From NCBI GenBank assembly GCA_023846275.1, contig CM043872.1:13385170-13449169 (forward strand): DNA of 64,000 bases, read 5' to 3'. The notes below the pieces were generated by a model that saw only the letters and a list, made by a program, of their open reading frames with translations, was not told the origin of the DNA and searched no databases. The DNA comes from Vanilla planifolia (taxonomy: Eukaryota; Streptophyta; Magnoliopsida; Asparagales; Orchidaceae). Below, piece by piece: positions 11,841 through 25,427 of the stretch (the first letter of the stretch is position 1; each line of letters begins with the position of its first letter). The position numbers and the translations under genes are program-made.

Positions 11841-13550
11841 TCAAAAGCTCCATATGCCATTTAACATACTTCTAAATCTATTACCAGAAATCTTCCTGAC
11901 AATCTTCTTTGCATCTATCACATCACTCTCGGCAAGCTTTTCCAGCTTTTTAAGATAACCAGAGGTAGCAATCTTCTTTCTGCCACTGTTGCTATTCGTC
12001 AAAGATGTTAGCAATGGTAGCAAAAACCTCCTGGCTTCCTTCACATCATCATCCCCAGGGCATAGCAGTTCAAGTATCTGCTTCACATTTTGTTCTTCAT
12101 CTATAAACTTCTTTCTATTTTTCTGGACCGATACCAACTTAACAAGCAACTGGGCTGCCATTTCGCTTACTTTGGATGATTTAACCTCAAGTAATTTCAC
12201 AAGCAATGACATGAAACCAGCATCACCCATTGCTTTCATGGCTTCCTCAGATGCCTCACAAAGCAGCAGCATGGCCTTAAGAACCACCTCCTGTATTGAG
12301 TCCTCACCTGTGTTTAAGAAGAACAAAACCCAACCCAGAAATCTGCTACCCAGCAAACAATACAACGAATTACTGGCTGAGAAGAATATCAGGTCTATAG
12401 CTTTGAATGCAACCTCCCTCTCTTTCAATGAATGGGGAATATTTGGATTCAAGAACTTAAGTAGCTTTTCAGTTGCTCCTGCTCTGACAATTTCTGCTTT
12501 GATGATATCCTCCCCAGAGGCGATAGTGGTGAGTAATTCAATCGCTTGGATTCGAGTTGCCTCATCTTTTGATGTCAACAATTCAAATAGAATGGAAACC
12601 ATGCCTTCATCAATCATAAACCTCTTGATCTCAGTGACAACTCCAAGGTTCTGTAGCACACCACAACAAGGATAAATCAATTCTGCATTGCTCTGAGCAT
12701 CTCTAGTTAACTTGAGGAGAGCTGTGACTCCTCCATTAGCAGACAGGGACCAAACGTTATCTGAATTCTCTGTGAGATTCTTCAGAGTCCATGCTGCTTT
12801 GACCTTTGCCAGTGTGCTTCCTGCCTCCAAAATCCTAACCAATGGGTCAATAGCTCCAGCAGCGATGAGCGCAGCTTTGCAAGAATCGAATCCTGCAATG
12901 AACATAACTGCCTCTGATGCCCTCTCTTGAATACCCACATCACTATAACTCAGAAGGCTTACTAGTAAACTGATGTCATCTTCAACATCCAACAGCAAAG
13001 CCACTAAATGCTTGTCATCTCCATTGAGGATATCATTGATGGCTTCTAGAGCTGTGACTTTCATATCCAGATTTCCAATCCTCAGCCGCAAGAAGAGGTC
13101 ATTCATGTAGAATCTCATGTCATCTTGGCTTGCACCGGCAGCAGGCTTAGCTACAACGATGGCTTCGGAATACGTAACTGTTCCTGAAGCATGGGCTTCA
13201 GAGAAACGCTTAGAGAGGATGTCTAGCCTTGACGATGCCTTGTCGATGTCACTCCTCATTAGAAGCTTCCCACCACTATAAGAACCATTAAAGCAATGAT
13301 CAGCAAGCATCTTAATCTCGGAAACCGCCTTGAGTAAATCCTGCAGTAGCTCCTCCAACAGAGAATTCTTGCAGGAACGAGAATTATGAACGGAAGACTT
13401 CAAGTCACTGTTAAGCCTCCGAAGCTTTTCTCTGATTACTTGCCATTTGAAACAGAAGGTCTTAATGGAACAGGTGGAAGAAATCAGGCAATCGATATGC
13501 TGTTCAATGGAGAGTAAGACTTCATTTCTCATCTCTGGGAACTCGAACAA
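11841..13550 (-). CDS. ARM-repeat superfamily protein, 569 aa, single exon
   Basis: Intact intronless frame. Residues 1-145 are helical, with the conserved start LLSIEQHI..., KTFCFKWQVIREKLRRLNSD and LLQDLLKAVSEIKMLADHC. From about residue 150 there are tandem armadillo repeats, for example NLDMKVTALEAINDIL, VGIQERASEAVMFIAG, KAALIAAGAIDPLVRILEAG, KVKAAWTLKNLTEN and NAELIYPCCGVLQNLG. The tail is basic (KKIVRKISGNRFRSMLNGIW). There is no U-box, kinase or membrane segment. This resembles the plant ARM-only group around Arabidopsis At5g50900/At2g05810, whose molecular role is not well defined. ARM solenoids are protein-binding scaffolds. The ATG at 13550 is the first in the frame, giving a length normal for the group. 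A TATA-like TATATTTA lies upstream on the minus strand at about 13893-13900. Confidence 0.88.
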   Translation of the reverse strand: MFEFPEMRNEVLLSIEQHIDCLISSTCSIKTFCFKWQVIREKLRRLNSDLKSSVHNSRSCKNSLLEELLQDLLKAVSEIKMLADHCFNGSYSGGKLLMRSDIDKASSRLDILSKRFSEAHASGTVTYSEAIVVAKPAAGASQDDMRFYMNDLFLRLRIGNLDMKVTALEAINDILNGDDKHLVALLLDVEDDISLLVSLLSYSDVGIQERASEAVMFIAGFDSCKAALIAAGAIDPLVRILEAGSTLAKVKAAWTLKNLTENSDNVWSLSANGGVTALLKLTRDAQSNAELIYPCCGVLQNLGVVTEIKRFMIDEGMVSILFELLTSKDEATRIQAIELLTTIASGEDIIKAEIVRAGATEKLLKFLNPNIPHSLKEREVAFKAIDLIFFSASNSLYCLLGSRFLGWVLFFLNTGEDSIQEVVLKAMLLLCEASEEAMKAMGDAGFMSLLVKLLEVKSSKVSEMAAQLLVKLVSVQKNRKKFIDEEQNVKQILELLCPGDDDVKEARRFLLPLLTSLTNSNSGRKKIATSGYLKKLEKLAESDVIDAKKIVRKISGNRFRSMLNGIWSF

Positions 13551-16500
13551 GAGTTGGGTATGAGTTGGGAATGCTTCAGAACAAATTGCTTGCTGACTTA
13601 TCCCTTTGGATCTGAAGAAGGAACTAAAGCCTTCAGAAATAAGCGAAGTGTGGCTCTCTTTTAACCCAATGGGAAAAGTCTCAGCGAGCTAGATGTTGAA
13701 CTTGTGCAATAAATCTTTTCTTAGTGCATACAGGAGGTTTTGAGCACCAGACTGCCCTTTGATTGGATCAGTAGGTCTTCCAAAAAAGATGATGGGCTGT
13801 TTGGTTTCTGGCTGTTCTTCACATGAAAGTTGGACAGTTGCGACGGAGAGTTGAAATGGGCTACAAACTCTGATGGCACATGCTTATGTAGCTAAATATA
13901 GTTATGTTGTAGGGATTCTGTTAGAGAAGGTGAAGCTTGGTAGGGGCCAACAAGACTATGAGAGCAGAAGTTAGTCAAAAACATTAGTGGGGCATACCAA
14001 CATGGGTTGCTTGAAATAAAAGGACGTATTCTTTATTAGAAGATGGATAATCAATGAGCTTGGAGGAGTTGGGTGAAGAAAGCATCTATAGCACCTTATC
14101 CCTTATTAGATGGGTGGCAGAGGAGAGTTCATGGTTACTATATCTTCTTCTAAAACAAACACATAACAACAACTCCAAAAAAAATTGTTGCTAATAAGGA
14201 ATTAATCATTTTCATTTGGCAAACAAACCACGATAGAGGTTGTATATTAATTAGCAAGGTTTTAGAAAGATTTTTGGTTTTGAGGTTTGTTCTTCTCTGA
14301 TTATTTTCCAACTTTTTCAGATAATTCATTTCCATTAGCAAATGGTGATGGGATACCGCAAGGGTCACTTCAATTGATCAGCTTGAGAAGCCAATCACCA
14401 CATCAGCAATTAAGACCAGTTGGGAAATGGTGTTTTTTACCCCACCATGTGATCTTGTGAAAGAAAGTTGTGAGAAGAAGCAAATAATAAATAGAGTTGA
14501 AGAGATGAGAACTGAAATCTTTCTTTTGATAAACATCTCAAGGAGGGAAAGTTGCCGGTTGTTCTATTTACACATTTCCAAACAGACTTTGAAAAAGTAA
14601 GGCAATTGCTTAGCATACAGGCTACAAAGATGACAGGTTAGCCCTATATGGCAGAAGTAAATTGAAAGCAGAGACAGGCTTGAGTCATGCAAACCAAATC
14701 ATGGAAATATTTGGTGTAAAGAAGAATTGAAGATTGAAGAGGAGAAGAAATTTGGCTTGGAGATAAAGCATGCAGTATGGGAATGGGTGGAATAACTAAT
14801 GAAGCTTGCAGTAAAAGCTCAGGGCCTCTTGATTGCCAGTTGGTAGCTCCTTTTTAGATTCTGAACCACTTAATTAGCTTCTGCTGTCAGGATTATCTTC
14901 ATGATGACATGCTCTCAAATGTTCTAGAGAGATACTGGTTTTTTGTAATAATAATTACATAATAACATTGATAAAATAACACTCGAAATTTTCAGCCAAG
15001 AAGCACAATCCAACATAATCTAGTTGAGATTTTTGGCTTGACTTCAAAATCTTACACCGTTTATGTCTATTAGCACTAAAAACTTTCATTAATTTTATGA
15101 TAGTTTATTAGTTATAACGATTGTTGCATTCTTTGATGAAAATGTCATCATGTGTATGAGAAAAGATGACACAAGTATTTATTATGAGAATTTTATGAAT
15201 AAAAAAATAATGTTGACAATGTGCAAAAGAAAATATTTAGGAAGTTACTAATCACAATTACAAAATGAAGAGCTGTTCACTAGTCACAATTGCTCTTACG
15301 CATCGTTGTACATTGGGTTCACTTTAGGCTTGGGTTTTGTTTGCTACAGAATAATGAAATCATCATTATAATATCTCAAAATTTTAAGCGAACATATACA
15401 TTTATTATATGTGTAGTGCCATGTCAAACCTCAATATGTGAGTTGAGTAGAAAAAGGTTCCTTCATTGCACTTTATGGCCTTTGAGAGTAGCTACATGGT
15501 GATTTCTCGTCTTGATATAATCTTGAAAGAGGCAATGTTGCATTATGCTAAGGATGCATAGCTATACTCTAAGAATATCTCCTAGTTAAGCCATTCAAAT
15601 TATATCCATTTACTTCACTATGGTCAATTTTGCTTGTATTGACTTTTTTGTTTTATAGTGATACACACTAATGCTACAATAATTAAAAACAATTGAATAA
15701 TCAAGACTGTATGTTATTTTTGGGGTCAAACTATTCTTATGATTTATTGAGCGCACTATTTATGAGAACCGCATGTGCCAAAAAGTAATAGACTAACAAT
15801 TTTTTGATAGAAAGAGTGATTGCACTATATGTATAGTGCCATCTCTAGCCTCAAGATGTGACCTATCATTTGCAAATGAGTCAATAGAGTGAGTTCTTGA
15901 CTCTTGTATACTAGTAATTAGTTGACTAAAAAAAGTTCCCTTCATTATACTTTACAACCTTTAAGAGTATACAAGTGGTCAAAAGTCCTAATATTATTAT
16001 ATTATTATACAAATGTAAGCTAAACTAGTGACTTTAGTAGTGCTATCATCATTTATTATTTTCCTTAAGCTCTGTGATGTATATTCAAATTACCTAAAAT
16101 TATAAGTAAAAAATAGGTTAAGTCAATTGATATAATTTAGTATAAAAAAACTATTGCAACTATTTATGCAAGTTAATACATATTTGGGTTATATCTCATG
16201 TTGGATTAATAACAATGTCATATAGGAATAAACAACAATCATTATTATAATAAAATAAATAAATAACATGTCATGTAATGTCTTAAACCTTTAATTTAAG
16301 CCCTTTTCTTATTTTTATTTTTTATTTTTTTTGAATCCTTTTCAAATCATAGATCTTATATTCCATATGATCTCAAACTTTCATCACCAATACTTGAGGT
16401 AACGAAAATTGATTGTGTTAGATTTTAGCTGCATTCTTTTTGAGACTCAATGACCAAGCTAATGGCCCTTAGGTCTCTTGTCCTTTTTCTATGTGATTGA

Positions 16501-17040
16501 GCCATGATCAGTCAACACCAGTGTCATTAACCATCTTTATTTTCTCTTTCTATTACCATTATGATCCCATTTTTGTCTCATGTAATCATAATAGATGCAA
16601 TCTTATGCAATGATAATGCAACATATAAGCAAAAATAAGTAGGTAATCATGCAACAAAAATTTTAAATAAACCAACTTATCTAAGAGTTCAATCATAGTA
16701 TACAAAAAGACAATTACTTTGTAGTACATCAAATAGTAAATCAAATACATAATTAATTATAGAGTTCTAAGTTAAAAGAGTCTCAATAATGAATATTTCA
16801 TATGACTTCTTTTTCCTTGTCTCGTAGTTTCTCTCAAATCCTAATTCCTTTTTCTTTCCTACTAGGATTCTAACCTTTTTTCTTCCTTCCATTTCTGGAG
16901 GAGTTCTATAATAAATCCCTTCTCCAATTGATTAGAGCTCTCCAAACACATCTCCTTAATGCTTTTTCTTAAATGGCCATGCCATAAATGATGGATCATA
17001 CCAATGCCCCTCTCGTTTTTCCTATCGGTTAGGATTTTGG
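13551..17040. other. ARM gene upstream region and AT-rich intergenic DNA
   Basis: 13551-13900 is the likely 5' UTR and promoter of the ARM gene (minus strand). 13900-14900 has more balanced composition but no open frame or family match. 15000-17040 is AT-rich with a diverged direct duplication at 15401-15500 / 15821-15980. No gene is supported. Confidence 0.5.
15401..15980 (+). repeat. diverged direct duplication, about 420 bp apart
   Basis: 15401-15500 and 15821-15980 share TATATGTRTAGTGCCAT, a CCTCAAxATGTGA motif, and then a GTTGAxTA..AAAGTTCCxTTCAT block followed by TTTRAGAGTA. The second copy has about 50 extra bases in the middle. It is probably part of an unclassified repeat. Confidence 0.45.
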
Positions 17041-19305
17041 TTTAATTAAAAAATATACAAGTTTAATTAAAATCATATATTAATTCATATTCTTTGTATT
17101 CTTTAGTCCAAAAAAGTTTTGAGAATTTACTAAAAACTTTTAAAATGAGCTATAATGCTACATTTTATACCAATTTCATAATTTTTTTATATTGTTTGGT
17201 TATTTTTAATGATGTTCTTTTAATTACAATAATTTTGATTAAAAAAATTCTATTTTTCCTATTAAGTTTTAACCTTTTATTTTAAGATTGAGCTACATCT
17301 TATTCTCATAAAATTAGTATCGATGGGTTTCTATTAATTTGTCATTTCATATTTGTCATATTTTCCCCCTCCTTTAAGAGTCATACCTCATATTAGGCAA
17401 CATAATAAGTTTTACAAATAAAATACATTACTAATAATATAAAAATTAAAAATTTAAATTAAATATATTTATATACTTTTGAAGATGTCATATATTTTCT
17501 CCCTCCTTATAGAGCCCAAACCACCTTATGATCATTATAGCTTTTGCCAAATTTTATGAAAAGTAAATTAAAATTTCAAAAAAATATATTTTATTGATTC
17601 TTATAGGTTAGGAATGTTAAAAATTCCTCCATCATTAAAATTTTATTTTCAAAACTCATTACAAGCATGGATGCTTTTAATAACATTGTTTTCTCTAGTT
17701 TTTATGTGACTTCTCATTCTAATAGATTAGCTCACTGAATTTTGAGCATTAAAATAATTTTTTCCCCTAATTGCCTGACTTTTCTTATTATAATCCTTAT
17801 TTCTTTGTCCTCAAAGCTCAAATCTAGTTGTTTCGTCATGATGCTTGAATCATACTTTATCACTCTGGTAAGATTTGTCATAGATTTTCTTAAAGAGGAT
17901 ATATGGAATACAATGTGCACTCTAATCAACCCCACCAATGCTTTCACTTATTTGAAATGGTATGATGTATTTTGTTTTCAATTTCTTTCTTTTACCAAAT
18001 TTTTTAACTCTTTTTATAGAACTCACGTTAATTATGATCCTCTTCTTGGAATTTCACTTTTTTATGTATTGCATCACAATATTTTCTTTGATGATCTTAT
18101 GTATTCTATATAATTTCCATGATCAATTGTACCTTTTTGTTTTATAAATATTTTTTGGTCTTACCAATGACTTTTTTGATTCTTTATACTAATACAATAG
18201 TGATTGACATTTCTCCTATATAGTATCTAAAAAAAAGCTATTTCAATACTTGATTGGTAACTAATATTATATGCAAACTTAATTAATTGTAAATACATAT
18301 CTTAGTTTCCACCAAAATCCAATATACTAAATTTGAGCATGTCTTCTAAAGTCTTTATAGTCTTCTCAGTCAGGTCATCAATCTAAGGGTAGGAAGTCAT
18401 GCCAAATTTTAACTATGATCGAAAGGTATCCCTTTAAAACAATGATGTGACTTATTTAATGTAGGTGAAGTAAAATGTGATGATGATGCAATGTGGATTT
18501 CTATTGTGAAACATTGGTGAGAATCCAATGCCCCGAAAATTGAAGGGTTCCTTTATAAGCTTCTCACTTAACCATAAGGGATTGCTCAAGTCTACATTAT
18601 AAGGCCAAGGAGGGTGACTTGCCCTCATTTATGTTGTTTTAATGGACAAGAAGTGTATAATTTTAGTTAATCTATTCATGACCACCCATATTTTTGACTA
18701 TTTTTAGGAAGCCTAACCATAAAGTCCATAGATATTTCTTCTTAATTTCATATAAATTTTGAAAAAATTGTAGCAATTTACTTGGCTTTTGATGTTCCCT
18801 TTGCCTTGTTGGCATATTAGACATTTGGTGACATAATCCTAAATATCTTTTATTATATTAAGCCACCAAAATATTTTTTTTCATGTCATGGTACATCTTT
18901 GTCATTCTAGGATATTCTACATATTTGTTTCCATGTGCCTCATGCAATAATATAAGCTTGCATTCTTTCTGATCATGAATGTATATATTATTTCCATAGT
19001 ACATAATTTCAATTTTCCTTATTTGAGTTAAAATTAGAATCTTTGCCCTCCAAGTGTCTAGCCTTGATCTTCTTAACTTTTTTCATCACTATATTGAAAT
19101 TTTGTAAGTTCCAATCTATCACAATTTCTAATGGTGTAAAACTCATTTTGTTTGATGCAAATATGACATTCAACCTTAATTGGTCAATTTCCATGCACAA
19201 CTATGTATCTTTCGAATATGTGATCATATTGTTTAGATTTGCTCTCTTAGAATGTTTGCCACCACATCGATTTTTTTAGAATGATATATAATATTTATCG
19301 ACATC
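17040..19305 (-). mobile_element. Ty3/gypsy pol relic, copy 1 (integrase and C-terminal end)
   Basis: Read on the minus strand from 19305 down: end of RNase H (INIIYHSKKIDVVANILR, compare YHPGKANVVADALSRK), a spacer with CMEIDQLRLNVIF (19009-19200), integrase with GMTSYPxIDDLTEKTIKT (about 18360-18420; family GTAYHPQTDGQSERTIQT), and the C-terminal segment VHIVFHISSLRKSMTNLTRVI (17732-17947; family VHPVFHVSxLRK). Stops and frameshifts are frequent. 17040-17730 aligns with the tail of copy 2 and is probably the 3' non-coding or LTR part. Its RT lies at 20857-21270, beyond an inserted repeat. Confidence 0.75.
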
Positions 19306-19306
19306 G

Positions 19307-20850
19307 GAGCATATTGTGTTAGCTCACAAATACACACTTGCTGGTCTTGCATTAATCTCATTCGAACTTGGAGCCTTACTCTAGTTGAATCCTATTTTTA
19401 TTAGTCATCTTTGTCAACCATAGGGGTTGATGATAATATTCTATTTTTTCCTATGATTATCTTCTCTATTTTTGTTCTAATCATCTAAGTATATTTTGTA
19501 GTAAAATTTTTCATCAATGATGTTGGTTCTTGTGAGTGCTTCACCAGCTATCGTCAGTTGTCCATCATCACCTAGTCTTATGCTGCTCCCAAACGCTGTC
19601 GCCTAGTTCCCCAATATCACCTGGTTGCCCACCATTGCCAGACCTCCTGTTGCTCCCTGGACACTCAACATTGCATGGCCATTTGTTAGCCACTTGCCCT
19701 CTAGGTGTCACTAGTCATTGTCATTTTTCTTGTTCATTGCCGACATCTTAGTTGCATTGTTATTGACTTCTAGTTATCATGTTGCATAATTGCATAATGT
19801 CATTATATTTTTTATGTATTTTTATATTTTGTATCTAATATGGGTGACCCATTTGGAGTTGATGTATTGGAATTTTAAAGATCATTCTAGATTCCCAAAT
19901 AATTTAACTCTAAAATTATTTTTTTATGTCCACTTTGAGTTAATATCTTAACATTCTAAAAATATCTTTTAGATTCCTAAGTAATGTAACTAAAGAATTA
20001 TCTTTCCCCATGATCAAATTCTGATCTTTCCTATGTTTATATGTTTCCAAGGTCCATTTAATTCTCTTTTTTATGCATAGTTATTGAGCTCTCATTCATC
20101 TATGAAGAAGAGAGACTCATTTTGTTGTAATGTTGTTATTAATAAATAAAATTTCTCTTGCTTATGTGCTTTTACCTTTATAAGCGAAGAGTATATATCC
20201 AATTCTAATTGGAGAGATTCCAACTTTCTTTCTATTTGTGAGAGACAAGGATCGAAAGTGAGAGACCTTCCATTGAGAAAGTTGACAACTAAACAAATTC
20301 CCTCTTTTTTTAAGATCTCAATTCTTCACCTACCTTTTCACTCTCTCAAACAAACCACCAAACTACTACTCTCTTCAACAAGTCTTTAAATCTGAGCCTA
20401 TCTTCTTGTTACCTCTTTAGCCAATCTTTCATGCTAACCAAAACCTCCACCTCATTGCCCTTTTTCATCTTCGATGCTCCACATGCCAACTCCAAAGGGG
20501 TCTACAAGCCATCATTATAAAAAAATGTACATCTTCTATAACTTTTATTTTCTAAAAAATAATCAAAAGTTAAGATTGTTCTTTCTTTTATTAACATACT
20601 CTATATAAAGTTTATCTTAAATTATTTATTTTATTTATATAAAATTAGATATGATAAAACTGTTTAGTAGGACTCTATGCTTAACTTTTAATATATTGTC
20701 ACCTATTCTGTTTAATAATTCACATTACAAATTTGAAAGATAATTTTTGAATAATTATAAAATGTCATATATCTCCTAACCCTAATTAGTGTATGATATC
20801 TTTAATATTTCTTAATAATATATTAATATCTCTATTATTGTGTATTAAAA
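19307..20850 (+). mobile_element. LTR-like dispersed repeat R, copy 1, inserted in gypsy RNase H
   Basis: Aligns with 38726-40075 over most of its length. Shared blocks include CTCACAAATACACA near the left end, GAGAGACAAGGATCGAAA, AAACAAATTC, a CCAACTCCAAAGGGG-like motif, CTATATAAAGTTTATCTTAAATT, and TAATTAGTGTATGATATC near the right end. Pyrimidine-rich tracts, a TATA-like stretch and no open frame suggest a solo LTR, but no clear target duplication is visible. On both sides the minus strand resumes the same gypsy pol: YHSKKxxVVANILR to the left, DASLxxGLSA to the right. It is therefore an insertion, with about 270 bp of RNase H missing. Confidence 0.6.
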
Positions 20851-21270
20851 TAGCACTTAACCCTTGTAAAGATGCATCTTTGATATGTGAAAATATTTTT
20901 TACTCTTAAGTAAAGCCAACACTAGTATTGATGTAAACTTTTCTTTTAATATTTTGAAACTATTCTCATAGTAATAATTCCATTCAAATGGAACTACTAT
21001 CTTTTGTGTCAACCTTGTTAAGAGAATAATAATTTTGTATATACCTTTAGTAAACTTTTTGTAGTACCAAGCTAATCCTACAAAATTTTTAATTTTATAA
21101 TGCTTGTAGATTTGAGCCAAGTAGCCATTTATACCTCTTTTTGTGCATATACAGATAATCTTACAGTAGTATCACATGTTTAAAAAATGAGACACTTGAT
21201 AGCCAAAAACTCTATTTGAAGAACTTAACACATAACTGATTCTTCTTCAACCTTTACAATTGTGGTGTCC
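20851..21270 (-). pseudogene. Ty3/gypsy reverse transcriptase C-terminus / start of RNase H, copy 1
   Basis: An 87-codon open segment (20857-21120) reads NFVGLAWYYKKFTKGIYK, LLTRLTQKIVVPFEW, ENSFKILKEKFTSILVLALL. It matches the FLGLAGYYRRFIxxFSK, LTRLTQKxxxFxW, FxELKxxLTSAPVLxLP stretch of gypsy pol. Homology to copy 3 continues to about 21270 (compare 37440-37560). It lacks the YVDD region and is a fragment of the same element as 17040-19305, separated by repeat R. Confidence 0.75.
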
Positions 21271-23400
21271 CTTATCTTTTTTTAAATAAATTATGCTACC
21301 ACTTAAATTTTGAAAACCCTTTTTATAAAAAAATCCTATAAGTGAAAACCTTTTTTGTTATAAAACTTTGGATTAAAAAGCCATTAATCACTTAAGTCTA
21401 TTTTTTACAAAATAAATCCTCCTTTTAATTCTTTTGTCACAATGAAAATATCAATAAATCATTTTCAACATATAAATAAAATCACTTGAATTATAATTAC
21501 TTAAACAACATAGTCTCATAGTATAAATAAAATTATTAATCTAATACATCTCCTAATCCAACTTGCTAACACAACAACATTTTTGCAAAAAAAATTCTCT
21601 AATTCTTAATACATGATATCTACGGAAATATAAAAGATAATCTGCAATGCTAAATCACCATCCCTCAATGCAATCCTAGGTTCCCATGTTGTGCTACCAT
21701 ATCACCTAACATTTTAAAGCTAAAATAGATTGGGCCAATTGTTATAAGCTCAATGAGCAAAACCTATATAAAATCAATGTAAAGTGATATATAATTAAGG
21801 TTATGTTACATCCTAAGTATATAATGCATCCATATGATAAAATATAAAACATACATTACACATGCATATAAAACCAAATATGCCAAGAATGTTACTCTGT
21901 AATTTGTTTGTTGTCATTATTCTTTATTTAAAAGCTTACTTTTTTGTTGATCATGCTTATAAAATTATAGTCTTATTTAATTGGGCTATCATCACCAATG
22001 ATTGAAATAGTCGATTAATTGCCTCACCTTTAGGCATGACTTTTATGGGCTCAACCAATGCAAGCACTACTTTATGAGTACCATTATTTAGGCCTCATCT
22101 TTGGGTGCAACTTTTATGGGTTCTACTCCTTTTGATATCACCTTATGAGAGTAATTGTTTATGCCAATTCTCTATCCTTTAAGTATATTTTTATGGGCTT
22201 TATCCACTCTAAGTCCACACTTTTTTGAGTGACTTAACCTTTCACATTTCTCTTAGAATTTTTATTTAATTTATCCTTGTTGGTTTATCTAATCTCATTT
22301 TTTTTGTTTATTTTAGAAATTTTCATTTAAAAATTTCATTTAATTTTTCAAAAATATTTCAATATCCATATCACAATCCATATGCAATTTTATGCAAAAT
22401 TTTAAAACATTATAATAAACTATTCTTAAAAAAATCATACAATACATTTGTGTGTTGATCACTCACCATTCATGCATACAAAGAGAATCACATGCTTATC
22501 AATAATCATTGTACCAACTTAATAAATAATAAATTTCTTTGTCCAAAAATAAATTTTGATGAAAATATGCCACTAGTAGTATTACAACATCCATCAAACA
22601 TATCTATCACATGTATCAAGAATTATATAAAATGCCTAATACTTCAAAGGTACAATTTCAAATCAAGTCATACATCATGCTTAACTCAATTTGCTTTGTA
22701 GTGGTCTCATCTTGTGATTGACTTTTCCATTTCTACTTATATGTCATTGCAAAAATTCCTAAAATCTATTCCTTTTGCCTTTCTTCTCATAATACTTTTT
22801 TGAAAATTCTCATCTCCTTTATGTTTCTTAATTTTCTTTGTCCAAAGCCACTTGGTCAACACTTGTCTTTCTACATTTTTTTTAATCTAAATGAAATCCA
22901 AAAATTTATTGACCTTTTTTTGGGGCTCTGCTGCTTATCATATAAATTTCATACTCTTTTTAGGCATTGTTAGGTATGTTTAATAAATTATTTTTTAGAA
23001 ATCTATATAATAAATATTATATTTTTTATTCTAAAGATTTAGTTCTTTATTTTATGATTATAATACTTTATATTTATGTCTGAATAATTTTAAAATAAGA
23101 TTATTTGCAAGCTTTATATTTTAGCCTAATTTTTCAATGTCAATTAATATTTATTTTAATATTTTTTTATTATATATCAATTCTTTTAATTATAATTAAA
23201 TTCCTATTAATTTCTTGTCTTTGTTTTATAATCTGGACATCTAATTTTCACCAACTTGGTGTCATAGGATTCATTATAGTTTACACTTTCATTTTTTTAA
23301 GTTCACAATCATTTTGCATTACATTAAACAACAAATCAAATGGATAATTAATTCAATAGATTGCCTACCTTAAAGTGTCATAGAAATGGACAATTTGTGT
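21271..23400. other. AT-rich relic DNA with a three-unit 71-bp tandem repeat
   Basis: No gene. Mostly A/T tracts with scattered retroelement-like sequence. The one organised feature is the tandem repeat at 22020-22231. Confidence 0.5.
22020..22231 (+). repeat. 71-bp tandem repeat, three degenerate units
   Basis: Units start at 22020, 22091 and 22162. The first two are exactly 71 bp and share GCCTCAYCTTTRGG, CTTTTATGGGYTC and CTTATGAG; the third keeps TTTTTATGGGCTTT and TTTTTTGAGTG. Likely part of an LTR or a non-coding gypsy segment. Confidence 0.55.
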
Positions 23401-24565
23401 TTTTCCTTTTTTGATTATAATTAAAAAGTATAAAAGTTTACTTAAAATCTTATAACAATCCATTCTTTATATTTTTTTGATCTAAACATCTTAAAAAATT
23501 TATTTAATAATTTTAAAATGAACTACTCTGTAAGTCGAACATATTATACCAATTTCATAATGAATCAATATTCTTAATATTTTTAATTTTTGTAATTTGA
23601 GCAAATGTAATCAAGTTCTTTGTTTTTCAAAGCCATTTACATTACACAAATGTTAAAATAAGTTTACAAAAATTAAATCACTTTTCATAGCATTTTTTCT
23701 CAATGTCTTTAATGCTCCATTGTGCACTAATTTCATTGAAATTTGATCAAAGTCTTTTTTCTTTTCAGCAAATTGACCGTTTATGCACTTTTCCTTGACA
23801 TCATATTCCTTTAGATATTTACACAATAGTTTCAAATTTTATTCTAAGGATGTTAAAAAATTTCATTTTTGTTTTTCCTAATCATATGAAAAATAGATTA
23901 AATTTCTAAAAATAATTATATAATTAATTCTCATGCATTTTAGATATTATAATTTCTTTTTATTATTAAAACTTTGTCAGCAAAATGCAACACAAGTAAG
24001 GACCCTTACCAAAATCTTTAATGGTCTTTTCTCATTACTTAAATCTAGTTGTTTTTCTATGATGCTTCGATCATATTCTACCATATGCGTAAGATTTACC
24101 ACATAATTTCTCAAAGAAGATATAGGAATACATTGCATACTCCACTAAAAGCTAAAGATAAGTCCAACTTATATGAAACATCACTAATCCTTTTAATCAT
24201 TTGAAAAAGTCTAATATATTTTATTTTGAATTTCCCTCCCTTGTTGAACCTCGTTCGTAAGACTTACTTTTTGAAATATGTGATCCTCTTCTTTCAATTT
24301 CATTTTGTTATGTTTTGCATTATAGCATTTCTTTGGTAATCTTATGCCTTCTAAATCCTTTTCCAATTTGTTGAATCTTCTTTGTTATTTTAGATAATAT
24401 TTTTAGTCTTATTATTGATTTCTTTAATTCTTTAACTAATATAATAGTGATTGATATTTTCTTCCACGTAATATCATAAAAGGAGTCATTCCAATACTTG
24501 ATTGATAACTACTATTATATTCAAACTTAATTCATGGTCAATGTATATCTCAATTTTTATCAAAA

Positions 24566-24680
<115 letters not shown>

Positions 24681-25395
24681 GAGCATTTCTTTGTAGTCCT
24701 CTCACTTTGACAATTAATATAAGGTTGAAAAGTTATATTGAATTTTAATTGTGACATGAAGGCATCTTGTACCTTTCTCTAAAAATGTGATATGAAATTT
24801 GAGTCCTTATTTGACATGTTATATCTTGGTACGCTATGTAGCATCACTATCTAATTTACTTAAATTTGAGCCAACTTTTTCACCATGTACATTGCCTTTA
24901 TGGGCAATAAATGTGCAATTTTGGTCAATATAACAATGAACATCCAAATCATGTCTTGTACTTGGATTGTTTTAAGAAGAGCAATCACAAATTTTAAATA
25001 TATCTCTTCTTATTTTCAAATAAGATATTATAGTAATCCACTTAGCTTTTGATATTCTCTTTTGACCTATTGGCATGTTAAATATTTGGTCACATAATCT
25101 TGAATATCCTCTTAGTAGCAAGACATCAAAAGATATTTTTCATGTCATAATACATCTTTGTAAGTCTAAGATGTATTGTATATTGGTTGCACATGCTTCA
25201 TGTAGTAATATATGCTTTTATTCTTTCCCATCAAGAATGCATACTCTATTCTCCATATTTAAGTCAAAATTAGACTCTTAGCCTTCCAAGAGTTTAGTCT
25301 TAATCTTTTGAACTTTTTCATCACCATCTTTAAATTCTTTAAGATCCTACAACTAATATGATGTAATTACTAATTTTGTAAACTTTATTTGTTTG

Positions 25396-25396
<1 letters not shown>

Positions 25397-25427
<31 letters not shown>

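Noticed and set aside
11989..12675. 228-aa plus-strand ORF
   Set aside because: Antisense shadow of the ARM-repeat gene, rich in Ser/Phe as expected from the complement of leucine-rich codons.
17742..18113. 123-aa plus-strand ORF
   Set aside because: Antisense to gypsy integrase; the minus strand carries the family motifs.
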